Made by a program: the position numbers and the translations under genes. The notes below the pieces were generated by a model, which was not told the DNA's origin, did no database searches, and was given only the letters and a program-made list of their open reading frames with translations. Of a stretch of DNA of 16,455 nucleotides, positions 1 to 7,019 are shown piece by piece. This DNA is from an uncultured Collinsella sp. (lineage in GTDB: Bacteria; Actinomycetota; Coriobacteriia; Coriobacteriales; Coriobacteriaceae): positions 1-16,455 of the forward strand of contig CAJLVJ010000043.1 of assembly GCA_905210085.1 (NCBI GenBank). The letters run 5' to 3'. Within the stretch, counting starts at the first letter, position 1; each line of letters opens with the position of its first letter.

Positions 1-11
1 ACGGCTGTTAC

Positions 12-102
12 GGAGAGCTGACCGAGAGGCCGAAGGTGCTCGCCTGCTAAGCGAGTATGCCCCAAAAGGGCATCTGGGGTTCGAATCCCCAGCTCTCCGC
101 CA
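12..102 (+). tRNA. trnS(gcu): tRNA-Ser with anticodon GCU, CCA end encoded
   Basis: This is a complete class II tRNA. The acceptor stem pairs bases 12-18 with 92-98 (GGAGAGC with GCTCTCC). The anticodon stem is 39-43 with 51-55, and the loop CTGCTAA carries anticodon GCT at 46-48, which reads the serine codons AGC and AGU. A long variable arm (about 57-74, ATGCCC paired with GGGCAT) is typical of tRNA-Ser. The T-arm stem is 75-79 with 87-91 around TTCGAAT. The discriminator is G at 99, as expected for serine, and CCA follows at 100-102. No other tRNA is visible in the window. Confidence 0.97.
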
Positions 103-116
103 GTTTAACTTTAAAG

Positions 117-143
117 AAGGGTCCCATTGGGGGCCCTTTTTTT
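117..143 (+). terminator. Intrinsic terminator of tRNA-Ser
   Basis: A GC-rich hairpin pairs GGGTCCC (119-125) with GGGGCCC (130-136), with one G-T pair and a 4-base loop. Flanking A-T pairs and a run of seven T (137-143) follow. It sits 15 bases after the tRNA CCA end. Confidence 0.9.
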
Positions 144-145
144 GT

Positions 146-175
146 GCGGAGAAAGGAGGCTGGGGATTCGAACCC
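146..175 (-). repeat. Inverted partial copy of the tRNA-Ser 3' end
   Basis: Bases 159-175 are the exact reverse complement of tRNA bases 77-93 (17 bases, GGGTTCGAATCCCCAGC on the minus strand), covering the T-arm and the start of the acceptor stem. Further along the same strand, TCTCCGC (146-152) matches the end of the acceptor stem, displaced by a 6-base insertion. The rest of a tRNA is absent, so this is not a functional tRNA gene. It could be a degraded tRNA fragment, an old attachment site, or chance helped by the conserved T-arm. Confidence 0.6.
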
Positions 176-176
176 T

Positions 177-211
177 CAAAAAAAGGAGGCATCCTTTCGG
201 ACACCTCCTTT
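177..211 (-). terminator. Intrinsic terminator of the D,D-carboxypeptidase gene
   Basis: On the minus strand, GGAGG (complement of 204-208) pairs with CCTCC (185-189). Two mismatches follow, then three more pairs around a 4-base loop, and the hairpin is followed by a run of at least seven T (complement of 178-184). It begins about 25 bases past the stop codon of the minus-strand carboxypeptidase. On the plus strand only three T follow, so termination is expected mainly in the minus direction. Confidence 0.85.
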
Positions 212-235
212 CAGCGAGTGTATTGTTCTTCGACC

Positions 236-1576
236 TTACACCTCGGGTGCCTTGGCTACGGTCTCGCTCTCGGCTGTGAGCGGGCGGTTGTCGATGCGGC
301 GGCCCAGGCGGTCGAGCTTCACGAGGAGCCACTCAATGGGATTCGGCCCCGAGCCTTCCTCGTCGGCAACCAAATCCACGACGGCAATCTTGGTGCCGTC
401 CTGCTTGAGCGTAACGCTGCCCACCTTGTCGCCCACATGCACCGTGCCCGAAAGATCGTCGTAGCTAACCTTTTCGGTCACCTCGCCGGCAAGGGAAAAC
501 ACGGTCGCTTGCGCCGTGGGGTCGGCGAGCGTGGCGTCGATCGTCTTGTCCGTCCAATCTGTCTGGCTAATGCGTGCCATAAGCGGGTTGCCGTTGGCGG
601 TCTTTTCCTGCGTGCTGGCGATCGCGACCGTGACCTTGTGGCCGTAGTACCAATTGGCAAGGGTTGCGGTATCGGTAAAGCGCTGGTCGGTGGTGGTGGA
701 GTTCAAAACGACGGTGTAGATTTCGTCGCCGTCGCGGTTGTAGGCGCTCGTAAAGCAATAGCCCGCGTCGTCGGTGGTGCCGGTCTTGCCGCCGATGTTG
801 CCATCTTGGCCCAGCAAATAGTTATGCGTGTCCATGGAATGCGAATGGTCGGCGCCGTCGGCGCCCGTGACCTCGATCCAGGAATCCTCGCTCGCTACGA
901 CCTCGCGGATCGTGTCGTTTTTCATGGCCTCCTGCATCATCAGCGCTACGTCGTGTGCGGTTGAGTGCATATTGCCAGCCCACTCATCAAAGTCCAGACC
1001 ATGCGGGTTTTCAAAAAGCGTACCGGTGCAGCCGAGCTTCTTAGCGCGCTCGTTCATGGCCTTCACAAATGTGGCCTCGGCGTCTTTGGTCTTAGGGTCG
1101 ATTTTCTTGCCCACATATTCGGCGAGCACGATGGCGGCGTCGTTGCCCGAGGGAATCATCAGGCCGCGCAGTGCCTGCTCCACGGTAAGCTCGTCGCCTT
1201 CGAGCAAGCCGGCGGTCGAATTACCCACAGTGGCTGCGGCGTTGCTCACCGTGACCTTCTCGTCCATCTTGCAATTCTCGACGGTTAGGATTGCGGTCAT
1301 GACCTTGGTGATCGAGGCGATTTTGACCTGCTCATCGGCGCCGCGCCCATAGTAGACGGTGCCGTCTTTGCCCATGACGAGGGCATTGGTCGCATCGATA
1401 TCGGGCAGGTTTTCGGCCGTGATGCCGCGCGCATCGGCGGTTTTGCCGCAAACATTGTCGGTCGTGAGCACTTGGGCGCCGGCGACGGTGGGCGCGCCAG
1501 CGGCAAGGGCGATAGCGCAGACAAAGCCGGCGGCAAGCTGGGCTGAGCGCTTTGCAAAAGAGGTGAGGGACTTCAC
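236..1576 (-). CDS. Secreted serine-type D-alanyl-D-alanine carboxypeptidase (PBP5 / peptidase S11 family)
   Basis: The enzyme removes the terminal D-Ala from peptidoglycan stem peptides outside the membrane, lowering cross-linking and trimming D-Ala-D-Ala ends. The three active-site motifs are present and well spaced: SITK (residues 88-91, nucleophile Ser88), SGN (143-145) and KTGT (264-267). The C-terminus has a PBP5-type extension ending in an amphipathic stretch (NPIEWLLVKLDRLGRRIDNR), typical of a peripheral membrane anchor. The frame is open to an ATG at 1687, but the GTG at 1576 is preferred: it gives a textbook signal peptide (basic MKSLTSFAKR, hydrophobic core about 14-27, cleavage after AGA at about 34), and a -10-like TATACT lies just upstream. 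The ribosome site there is weak, so the start is uncertain. The gene diverges from a VanR/VanS-like pair, suggesting control by it. VanYD of the vanD cluster is a PBP-type carboxypeptidase in a similar context, but family membership alone does not prove that role here. Confidence 0.93.
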   Translation of the reverse strand: MKSLTSFAKRSAQLAAGFVCAIALAAGAPTVAGAQVLTTDNVCGKTADARGITAENLPDIDATNALVMGKDGTVYYGRGADEQVKIASITKVMTAILTVENCKMDEKVTVSNAAATVGNSTAGLLEGDELTVEQALRGLMIPSGNDAAIVLAEYVGKKIDPKTKDAEATFVKAMNERAKKLGCTGTLFENPHGLDFDEWAGNMHSTAHDVALMMQEAMKNDTIREVVASEDSWIEVTGADGADHSHSMDTHNYLLGQDGNIGGKTGTTDDAGYCFTSAYNRDGDEIYTVVLNSTTTDQRFTDTATLANWYYGHKVTVAIASTQEKTANGNPLMARISQTDWTDKTIDATLADPTAQATVFSLAGEVTEKVSYDDLSGTVHVGDKVGSVTLKQDGTKIAVVDLVADEEGSGPNPIEWLLVKLDRLGRRIDNRPLTAESETVAKAPEV

Positions 1577-1615
1577 GGATTTCGCTTTCGACGGGATGGT
1601 CTCTTCTGAAACTAG

Positions 1616-1621
1616 AGTATA
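1616..1621 (-). promoter_or_regulatory. Candidate -10 element for the carboxypeptidase gene
   Basis: TATACT on the minus strand lies about 40 bases before the preferred GTG start at 1576. No convincing -35 hexamer is seen 16-18 bases upstream, which would fit an activator-dependent promoter. It is evidence that the true start lies downstream of 1616, not at the more distal ATG codons. Confidence 0.35.
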
Positions 1622-1692
1622 TCGTTTGCCGGCGTCGGCGATCATCGCGTGCGCGCTTGGCCCACATCCGCACCCGAACGGGCACAAGGGTG

Positions 1693-1708
1693 CTTAAGGC
1701 CGACTTAA
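1693..1708. promoter_or_regulatory. CTTAA direct repeat with 11-base period, candidate response-regulator site
   Basis: CTTAA occurs at 1693-1697 and 1704-1708, one helical turn apart, between the divergent carboxypeptidase and VanR-like genes. OmpR/PhoB-family regulators usually bind direct repeats with about this period. It lies about 40 bases upstream of the -10-like CATAAT (1748-1753) before the regulator gene. The repeat is short and the assignment is inference. Confidence 0.3.
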
Positions 1709-1747
1709 TCACCCACGCTTGTTGTGTGTGGCGTGCGTCGCCTCAGG

Positions 1748-1768
1748 CATAATGGAGCGCGAGAGGAG
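1748..1768 (+). promoter_or_regulatory. Candidate -10 element and ribosome site of the VanR-like gene
   Basis: CATAAT (1748-1753) matches the -10 consensus at five of six positions. The ribosome site GAGAGGAG (1761-1768) ends five bases before the ATG at 1774, so any transcript from this promoter would have a very short leader. A clear -35 is not seen. Confidence 0.4.
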
Positions 1769-1773
1769 CACGC

Positions 1774-2469
1774 ATGAACGAGCGCATTTTGGTAGTTGAT
1801 GACGAGAAGGCCATCGCCGACTTGGTTGGCATCTACCTTACAAAAGAGGGCTTTGATGTCCAGATTGCCTATAGCGGGGCCGATGCTGCCAAGGCGATTT
1901 TGGAGCAGGAGTTCGATCTGGCGCTGCTTGATGTCATGCTGCCCGATATCGATGGATTTGAGCTGCTGCGTACGATCCGTTCCAGCCATACCTATCCCGT
2001 GATCATGCTGACGGCGCGCGATGCCCAGCAAGACAAGATCGGGGGCCTTTCGCTTGGCGCGGACGATTACGTGGTTAAGCCGTTCCGCCCGCTGGAGCTC
2101 ATCGCGCGCGTGCACGCTCAGCTTCGCCGCTACACCAGTTACGGTAGCCGTGCACAGGCGGCCGAGTCGCCGACCATTCAGCTCGACGGCTTGGAGATCA
2201 ACCGCGACGCTCGTTCCGTGACGGTGGACGGTGCACCGGTACGCCTCACACCCACCGAGTATTCAATCTTGCTGTATCTGGTCGAGCATCGCGGCAGCGT
2301 GGTGGCCGTGGAGGACCTGTTCCGTGCGGTGTGGAACGAGGATTTTATGCCCGGCTCCAACAATACGGTGATGGTGCACATTCGCCACCTGCGCGAAAAG
2401 ATCGGCGACGACGCACAAAAGCCGCGCTTTATCAAAAACGTCTGGGGCGTCGGCTACATAATCGAATAA
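1774..2469 (+). CDS. VanR-like response regulator (OmpR/PhoB family)
   Basis: This 231-residue protein is a cytoplasmic DNA-binding regulator switched on by aspartate phosphorylation. The receiver domain (about 4-118) has acidic residues Asp9 and Asp10, phosphoacceptor Asp53 (LLDVMLPD), Thr80 (IMLTARD) and Lys102 (VKPF). The winged-helix DNA-binding domain covers about 133-231. Several stretches closely follow enterococcal VanR as I recall it: HTYPVIML, KPFRPLELIARV and SNNTVMVHIRHLREKI, ending in NVWGVGYIIE. It is followed after 25 bases by its presumed kinase and diverges from a D,D-carboxypeptidase. No vanH, vanA or vanX-like genes are in the window, so a resistance role cannot be claimed; many anaerobes carry VanR-like regulators with other targets. 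The start is well supported by GAGAGGAG. Confidence 0.92.
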   Translation: MNERILVVDDEKAIADLVGIYLTKEGFDVQIAYSGADAAKAILEQEFDLALLDVMLPDIDGFELLRTIRSSHTYPVIMLTARDAQQDKIGGLSLGADDYVVKPFRPLELIARVHAQLRRYTSYGSRAQAAESPTIQLDGLEINRDARSVTVDGAPVRLTPTEYSILLYLVEHRGSVVAVEDLFRAVWNEDFMPGSNNTVMVHIRHLREKIGDDAQKPRFIKNVWGVGYIIE

Positions 2470-2494
2470 CGCCTTTGATGGTGGGGAAGTGGAT

Positions 2495-3733
2495 ATGACA
2501 AAAGACGATAGGCAGGCATTCGAGGTACCCGATCGGCTCTTTGATTACGTGAGGTCGGTCGTCGACAACCGTGCGCCTGCAACGGTGCTGCTCTTTTTGC
2601 TGAGCCTGCTGCTGATTGGCATCGACAACATCGTCGGAATCTTGGCGGTGCTGCTTGTTGGCTTTTTGCTGATCGATCGATTTGAGATCGTGCGCCGCTG
2701 CGTGGTGATTGGCGGCGCCGCGTGGGCCATGACGTTGGCGATTGGCGCCATGGCGCTCGGCGGCATCGAAGGGCCGGTGCTGTTCGATGCCGGCTTTGTA
2801 TTCAACATGCTTGGCTTTGTGCTGGCGCTTGCCGCGTGCGTGCTGTTCTTGTGCGGCCGTGCCCTGTACTACCAGGGCTACGAACAGGGCGAGCAGCATG
2901 CCGATTGTGTGCTGGCCGCTCGTATTCAAGATCGCCTGATCGATCACCCCGACACCTGGGACAACATCGACGGCGACTTCTTGGAGGTCGAGGGCGCCCT
3001 TAACCGCGTGCGTGACCGTGAGCGCAAGGTGCAGCAAGCTCTGCGTGACGAGTCACATCGCAAGGACGATCTGGTTACGTACTTGGCACATGACCTACGC
3101 ACCCCGCTTGCGAGCGTAGTGGGCTATCTTTCGCTGCTGCAAGAGGCTCCTGAGCTGCCGGTTGAGCAACGTGCGCACTTTACGGGCGTGGCTCTCGACA
3201 AGGCGCACCGGCTCGATGCGCTCATCGAAGAGTTCTTCGATATCACGCGCTTTGACTTCCACGATATCGTGCTCACGCGCGGCTATGTTGATCTGGGGTT
3301 GCTGCTGGCTCAGGTGGCTGACGAGTTCTATCCCATCCTCAACGAGCAGCATAAGGAAGTCCAAGTTGATATTCGCGAGGACCTGACGGTGCTCGTGGAT
3401 GGCGACAAAATGGCTCGCGTGTTCAACAACATCATGAAAAACGCTATTGCCTATAGCTATGAGGGCTCGACCATCACGATCGAGGCCAGACGCCGGGACG
3501 GCGGTGGCGTGCGCGTGCGCTTTATCAATCAGGGCGATCCCATCCCTGAGGCAAAGCTCAAGGTGATCTTTGAGAAGTTCTATCGCCTGGATGCGGCGCG
3601 TGCGACCAATCGCGGCGGCGCTGGACTGGGGCTTGCCATCGCCAAGGAGATCGTATGCGCGCACGGCGGTACCGTTGCATGTGAATCGACGCCCGAACAC
3701 ACGATATTCACCATCGAGCTGCCCGCCGCATAG
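2495..3733 (+). CDS. VanS-like membrane sensor histidine kinase
   Basis: This is the presumed partner kinase of the regulator just upstream. Using the ATG at 2495 (412 residues, GGGGA seven bases before it; a GTG at 2489 is also possible), there are about four hydrophobic segments (about 29-43, 47-61, 69-91 and 99-121) with no large external domain, so the signal may be sensed at or in the membrane. A linker leads to the dimerisation and phosphoacceptor helix with His199 in YLAHDLRTPLASVVGYLSLL, very like VanS. The ATPase domain has the N box (Asn316 in NNIMKNAI), a degenerate G1 box (INQGDPIP in place of the usual DxGxG), the F box FEKFYRLD and G2 GGAGLGLAIAKE. VanS proteins also lack the standard G1 aspartate as I recall, so this is probably a subfamily trait and not inactivation. 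The ligand is unknown. Confidence 0.9.
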   Translation: MTKDDRQAFEVPDRLFDYVRSVVDNRAPATVLLFLLSLLLIGIDNIVGILAVLLVGFLLIDRFEIVRRCVVIGGAAWAMTLAIGAMALGGIEGPVLFDAGFVFNMLGFVLALAACVLFLCGRALYYQGYEQGEQHADCVLAARIQDRLIDHPDTWDNIDGDFLEVEGALNRVRDRERKVQQALRDESHRKDDLVTYLAHDLRTPLASVVGYLSLLQEAPELPVEQRAHFTGVALDKAHRLDALIEEFFDITRFDFHDIVLTRGYVDLGLLLAQVADEFYPILNEQHKEVQVDIREDLTVLVDGDKMARVFNNIMKNAIAYSYEGSTITIEARRRDGGGVRVRFINQGDPIPEAKLKVIFEKFYRLDAARATNRGGAGLGLAIAKEIVCAHGGTVACESTPEHTIFTIELPAA

Positions 3734-3754
3734 CCAGTGTGCCCTTACAAACAC

Positions 3755-3828
3755 TTGACAATGCGCTCACGTGCATATGAGCCGCGATTCCTACTATCGA
3801 TACTGCTGAATTGATATCGATGTGGAGG
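3755..3828 (+). promoter_or_regulatory. Promoter/operator region and ribosome site before pstB
   Basis: A perfect -35 hexamer TTGACA is at 3755-3760, but only a weak -10 candidate (TATGAG, 3776-3781, 15-base spacing) follows. TATCGAT occurs twice, at 3795-3801 and 3815-3821, 20 bases (two turns) apart, and could be an operator. GGAGG at 3824-3828 lies eight bases before the ATG at 3837 and decides the pstB start. No recognisable PHO-box repeat was found. The gap suggests pstB has its own promoter and is not simply read from the van-like operon. Confidence 0.4.
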
Positions 3829-3836
3829 TATGCGGT

Positions 3837-4712
3837 ATGACGGCTGCTGCGGCTGTGGAGCCCACGGAGCTTGAAGAACTCATGAAAGCGCAGGCCGAGG
3901 CCGCGCGCGAGCGCGAGGTTGGGGATGCGACTCGCCCCACGGCAGAGGATCTTGCCGCCTCGCCGACGCGCATCGACGTCGAGGGCCTCGACCTGTTCTA
4001 TGGCGACCACCATGCGCTCAAGGACGTGAATATCAAGATCCGCGACAAGCAGATCACCTCGTTCATCGGGCCTTCGGGCTGCGGAAAGTCCACGTTGCTG
4101 CGCTGCTTTAACCGCATGAACGACGGCATCAAGGATTGCCGCATCGAGGGCAAGATTGCGCTCGATGGTCAAGATATCCTGGGCGACTACGACATCTGCC
4201 GCCTTCGCCAGCGCGTGGGCATGGTGTTCCAGCGCCCCAACCCGTTTCCCATGAGCATCTACGACAACGTCGCGTATGGTCCGCGCGGTATGGGTGTGCG
4301 CGATCGCGCTGCGCTGGATGAGCTGGTCGAGGACTCCCTTCGTCGCGCTGCGCTATGGGATGAGGTCAAGGACAAGCTCAAAGAGTCGGGTCTGGGTCTT
4401 TCGGGCGGCCAGCAGCAGCGTCTGTGCATCGCCCGCGCACTTGCCGTGCAGCCCGACATTCTGCTGATGGACGAGCCGACCTCGGCACTCGACCCTGTGT
4501 CGACGCTGGTGGTGGAGCAGCTGGCCAGCGAGCTCAAAGAGACCTGCACGCTCGTGGTCGTTACGCACAATATGCAGCAGGCGGCGCGTATCTCCGATTC
4601 GGTCGCATTCTTTTTGCTGGGTGAGCTGGTGGAGCACGCGCCCACCGCGCAACTCTTCAAGAATCCGACCGATCCGCGCACGGCGGATTATTTGACGGGA
4701 CGTTTTGGCTGA
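3837..4712 (+). CDS. pstB: PstB, ATPase of the high-affinity phosphate ABC transporter
   Basis: PstB hydrolyses ATP on the cytoplasmic face of the PstSCA complex to import inorganic phosphate, and it takes part in signalling to PhoR with PhoU. Motifs from the ATG at 3837 (291 residues) are: Walker A GPSGCGKST (78-86), Q-loop Gln132 in VFQRPNPFPMSIYDNVAYG (a stretch diagnostic of PstB), ABC signature LSGGQQQR (188-195), Walker B ILLMDEPTSALDP (from 208) and H-loop His244. The protein carries an extra N-terminal segment of about 45 residues, rich in Ala, Glu and Arg and probably helical; typical PstB is about 250-260 residues and starts near RIDVEGLDLFYG. The GTG at 3822 would add five residues but lies inside the ribosome site. 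The permease and binding-protein genes are not adjacent. A PhoB/PhoR-like pair follows, which supports a phosphate role. Confidence 0.95.
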   Translation: MTAAAAVEPTELEELMKAQAEAAREREVGDATRPTAEDLAASPTRIDVEGLDLFYGDHHALKDVNIKIRDKQITSFIGPSGCGKSTLLRCFNRMNDGIKDCRIEGKIALDGQDILGDYDICRLRQRVGMVFQRPNPFPMSIYDNVAYGPRGMGVRDRAALDELVEDSLRRAALWDEVKDKLKESGLGLSGGQQQRLCIARALAVQPDILLMDEPTSALDPVSTLVVEQLASELKETCTLVVVTHNMQQAARISDSVAFFLLGELVEHAPTAQLFKNPTDPRTADYLTGRFG

Positions 4713-4776
4713 TACCATCTAGTACAGGCACCTTTAGGGTTAAGATGCGGTCATGCCGGCCGCAAAGGGGTTCAAC

Positions 4777-5505
4777 ATGATCTATTACGTCGAGGACGAT
4801 GACAACATCAGGGATTTGACGGTCTATGCACTGCGCAAGCAGGGGATTGAGGCCGAAGGCTTTTCGTGCGACGGTGAGTTTAAGGCTGCCGTGGCGCGAC
4901 GGGCACCCGATGCCGTCCTGCTCGACATCATGCTGCCCGATACCGATGGCTTGGCGATTATGCGTCGACTGCGTGCCGATCGCCTGACGGCGACGGTGCC
5001 CATCATGATGCTTACCGCCAAGGATACCGAGCTCGACAAGGTGATGGCGCTCGATGGCGGTGCCGACGATTACCTGACTAAGCCGTTTTCGCTCATGGAG
5101 CTTGCGAGCCGCTGCCGCGCACTGCTGCGTCGCGGCGGCATGGTCAAGCAGGCGAGCGATGTGCTCAGCGTGGGCGACATCGTGCTCTCGCCCAGCCATC
5201 GCGAGGTGACCGTTGCCGGCGAGCCGCTTAAGCTCACCCTGCGCGAGTTCGACCTGCTCGAGTACCTCATGCGCAAGCCCGGCGTGGTTTTTACCCGCGA
5301 GTCGTTGCTGCAGAGCGTGTGGGGCTGGGACTTCGACGGCGGTTCGCGCACCGTTGACGTGCACGTGCAGACGCTTCGCCAAAAACTGGGCGAGCATGCC
5401 AGCGCCATCGAAACCGTGCGCGGCGTGGGCTACCGCTTGGCCGAGCCTTCTGCCGGTGATGGTGCCGAAGGTGACGACACCGCGGCCACCGCATCGGAGG
5501 AGTAA
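4777..5505 (+). CDS. PhoB-like response regulator (OmpR family)
   Basis: This 242-residue phosphorylation-controlled transcription factor is probably the phosphate-starvation regulator, judged by its place between pstB and a PhoR-like kinase. The receiver domain shows Glu6-Asp7-Asp8, phosphoacceptor Asp50 (LLDIMLPDTDG), Thr80 (MMLTAKD) and Lys102 (TKPF). The winged-helix domain (about 128-223) includes LTLREFDLLEYLM, FTRESLLQSVWG, RTVDVHVQTLRQKL and VRGVGYRL. An acidic tail rich in Ala and Thr (about 224-242) extends beyond the usual end. The start is the ATG at 4777, with AAAGGGG six bases upstream; an in-frame ATG at 4753 lacks a ribosome site and would put residues before the conserved first strand. 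It could regulate another stimulus, since OmpR-family specificity cannot be read from sequence alone. Confidence 0.9.
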   Translation: MIYYVEDDDNIRDLTVYALRKQGIEAEGFSCDGEFKAAVARRAPDAVLLDIMLPDTDGLAIMRRLRADRLTATVPIMMLTAKDTELDKVMALDGGADDYLTKPFSLMELASRCRALLRRGGMVKQASDVLSVGDIVLSPSHREVTVAGEPLKLTLREFDLLEYLMRKPGVVFTRESLLQSVWGWDFDGGSRTVDVHVQTLRQKLGEHASAIETVRGVGYRLAEPSAGDGAEGDDTAATASEE

Positions 5506-5508
5506 CCC

Positions 5509-6933
5509 GTGGTCTTCGCCCCCCAGGGAAAACATACGCTGTCGCACCGCGTTTTTGTGACGATCTTTGTCTGCGCCATGGCGGTTATCGTGGCGTTTAC
5601 GGTGCTGGGTGCGTTCTTTGTGCAAAACACCTTGGCGGATGCCACGAGTACCAATCTGGCGCAGGAAACCGAGCTCATTGCTGCCGCTCTCGACGAACAG
5701 CAGGAGCCCATCCCGTTCTTGCGTAGCCTTGATCGCGAGGACTTGCGAATCACGCTGATTAACAAGGATGGATCGGTTGCCTACGACAACGAGGCGTCGC
5801 CTTCCGCACTGCCCAACCATGGCGATCGCCCCGAGGTCATCGAGGCCTTTGAGAGTGGTTTGGGTTCCGCGGAGCGCGCAAGCTCTACGCTCGACGAGAT
5901 TATGCTGTATCGCGCCGTCGCCCTTGATAACGGCCAGGTTGTCCGCTTGGCGCAGGCCCAGCCTGGCGTTACGGCGATTTTGCTGTCGATGGTGGCGCCG
6001 ATGCTGCTTATCGCAGCAGCGGGTGCGGTACTCTCGTTTTTTATGGCGCGCCGCGAGTCCCGTGCCATCATCGCGCCGTTGCAAGAGGTGGATTTGGACC
6101 ACCCACGCCGTAGCTATGAGCACGCCTATGCCGAGATGGTCCCCATGCTTGAGCGTATCGAGTCGCAGCGCCAGGAACTCAAGCGCCAAATGGCGGTGCT
6201 AGCGGACAACGACCGTATGCGCCGCGAGTTCACGGCGAATATCACCCATGAGCTCAAGACGCCGCTTACGGCGATTTCGGGCTATGCCGAGCTCATCGCA
6301 AACGGCATGGTCGAGGGCGAGGGCGACCTGCGCAACTTTGGCGGTCGCATCTATCGTGAGGCGGGCCGCTTGGCAGCGCTTGTCAACGATATCCTTACGC
6401 TGTCTAACTTGGACGAGGCCGAGCGTGCAACTGAGGGCGAGGCGGTGCCCATTGGTTCCACGGAGCCTATTGAGCTCTCGCGTGCCATCTACGCGGTTGA
6501 GCAGCGTCTTGAACAGGTCGCCCGTCAGGCGAATGTGACGATAAGTCATGAGACCAAGCCTGTGGTCATCGAAGGCGTGTCGCGCTTGATTGACGAGCTC
6601 ATCTATAATCTGGCGAGCAACGCCATCCGCTACAATCGACCCGGCGGTGCGGTTACGCTGCAGTGCGGCACCAACGACGAAGGCCATCCGTTCCTTGCGG
6701 TCGCCGACACGGGAATCGGTATCGCGCCTGAAGAACAGGGCAAGGTATTTGAGCGGTTCTATCGCGTGGACAAGAGTAGGTCCAAGGCGCGCGGCGGAAC
6801 CGGTCTGGGGCTTGCAATTGTCAAGCATGCGGCCCTGTATCATCACGCCACGCTCGATCTGTCGAGTGAGTTGGGCGTGGGAACCACCATTACGGTGACG
6901 TTTCCCATACGGCAGGACGAGCCATTCGCATAG
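5509..6933 (+). CDS. PhoR-like sensor histidine kinase
   Basis: This 474-residue membrane kinase is the presumed partner of the upstream PhoB-like regulator. It starts with GTG at 5509; its ribosome site GGAGGAG (5496-5502) lies inside the end of the upstream gene, whose stop codon is three bases before, so the two are translationally coupled. Segments: TM1 about 15-38, an extracytoplasmic sensor domain about 39-154 (probably PAS/sCache-like, containing ITLINKDGSVAYDN), TM2 about 155-179, then the HisKA helix with His247 in ITHELKTPLTAISGYAELI. The ATPase domain has the N box Asn371 (NLASNAIRYN), G1 DTGIGI (400-405), F box FERFYRVDKSRS and G2 GGTGLGLAIVK (429-439). All catalytic boxes are intact. 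PhoR kinases sense phosphate indirectly through Pst and PhoU; pstB just upstream supports that role. Confidence 0.92.
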   Translation: MVFAPQGKHTLSHRVFVTIFVCAMAVIVAFTVLGAFFVQNTLADATSTNLAQETELIAAALDEQQEPIPFLRSLDREDLRITLINKDGSVAYDNEASPSALPNHGDRPEVIEAFESGLGSAERASSTLDEIMLYRAVALDNGQVVRLAQAQPGVTAILLSMVAPMLLIAAAGAVLSFFMARRESRAIIAPLQEVDLDHPRRSYEHAYAEMVPMLERIESQRQELKRQMAVLADNDRMRREFTANITHELKTPLTAISGYAELIANGMVEGEGDLRNFGGRIYREAGRLAALVNDILTLSNLDEAERATEGEAVPIGSTEPIELSRAIYAVEQRLEQVARQANVTISHETKPVVIEGVSRLIDELIYNLASNAIRYNRPGGAVTLQCGTNDEGHPFLAVADTGIGIAPEEQGKVFERFYRVDKSRSKARGGTGLGLAIVKHAALYHHATLDLSSELGVGTTITVTFPIRQDEPFA

Positions 6934-6956
6934 CGATACAACATAGATATTGATGC

Positions 6957-6992
6957 AGACGCCGCATTTGACTTTCGGGTGCGGCGTTGTTG
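6957..6992 (+). terminator. Probable intrinsic terminator after the PhoR-like gene
   Basis: ACGCCGCA (6959-6966) pairs perfectly with TGCGGCGT (6980-6987) around a 13-base loop. The T tract that follows is broken (TTGTTGTG), so termination may be incomplete. It lies 25 bases after the kinase stop codon. Confidence 0.6.
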
Positions 6993-7019
6993 TGCAATTT
7001 TACGATTGCTTCCGACATT

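Noticed and set aside
218..964. Plus-strand open frame of 248 codons opposite the carboxypeptidase
   Set aside because: It is a shadow of the minus-strand gene, and its start lies in that gene's terminator region.
236..3733. A vancomycin resistance operon
   Set aside because: Only VanR/VanS-like regulators and a PBP-type carboxypeptidase are present. No D-Ala-D-Lac or D-Ala-D-Ser ligase, VanH or VanX-type gene is in the window.
4657..6189. Minus-strand open frame of 510 codons opposite the PhoB/PhoR-like genes
   Set aside because: It is antisense to two intact two-component genes with all motifs, and its own translation is His/Arg/Gly-rich with no family resemblance.
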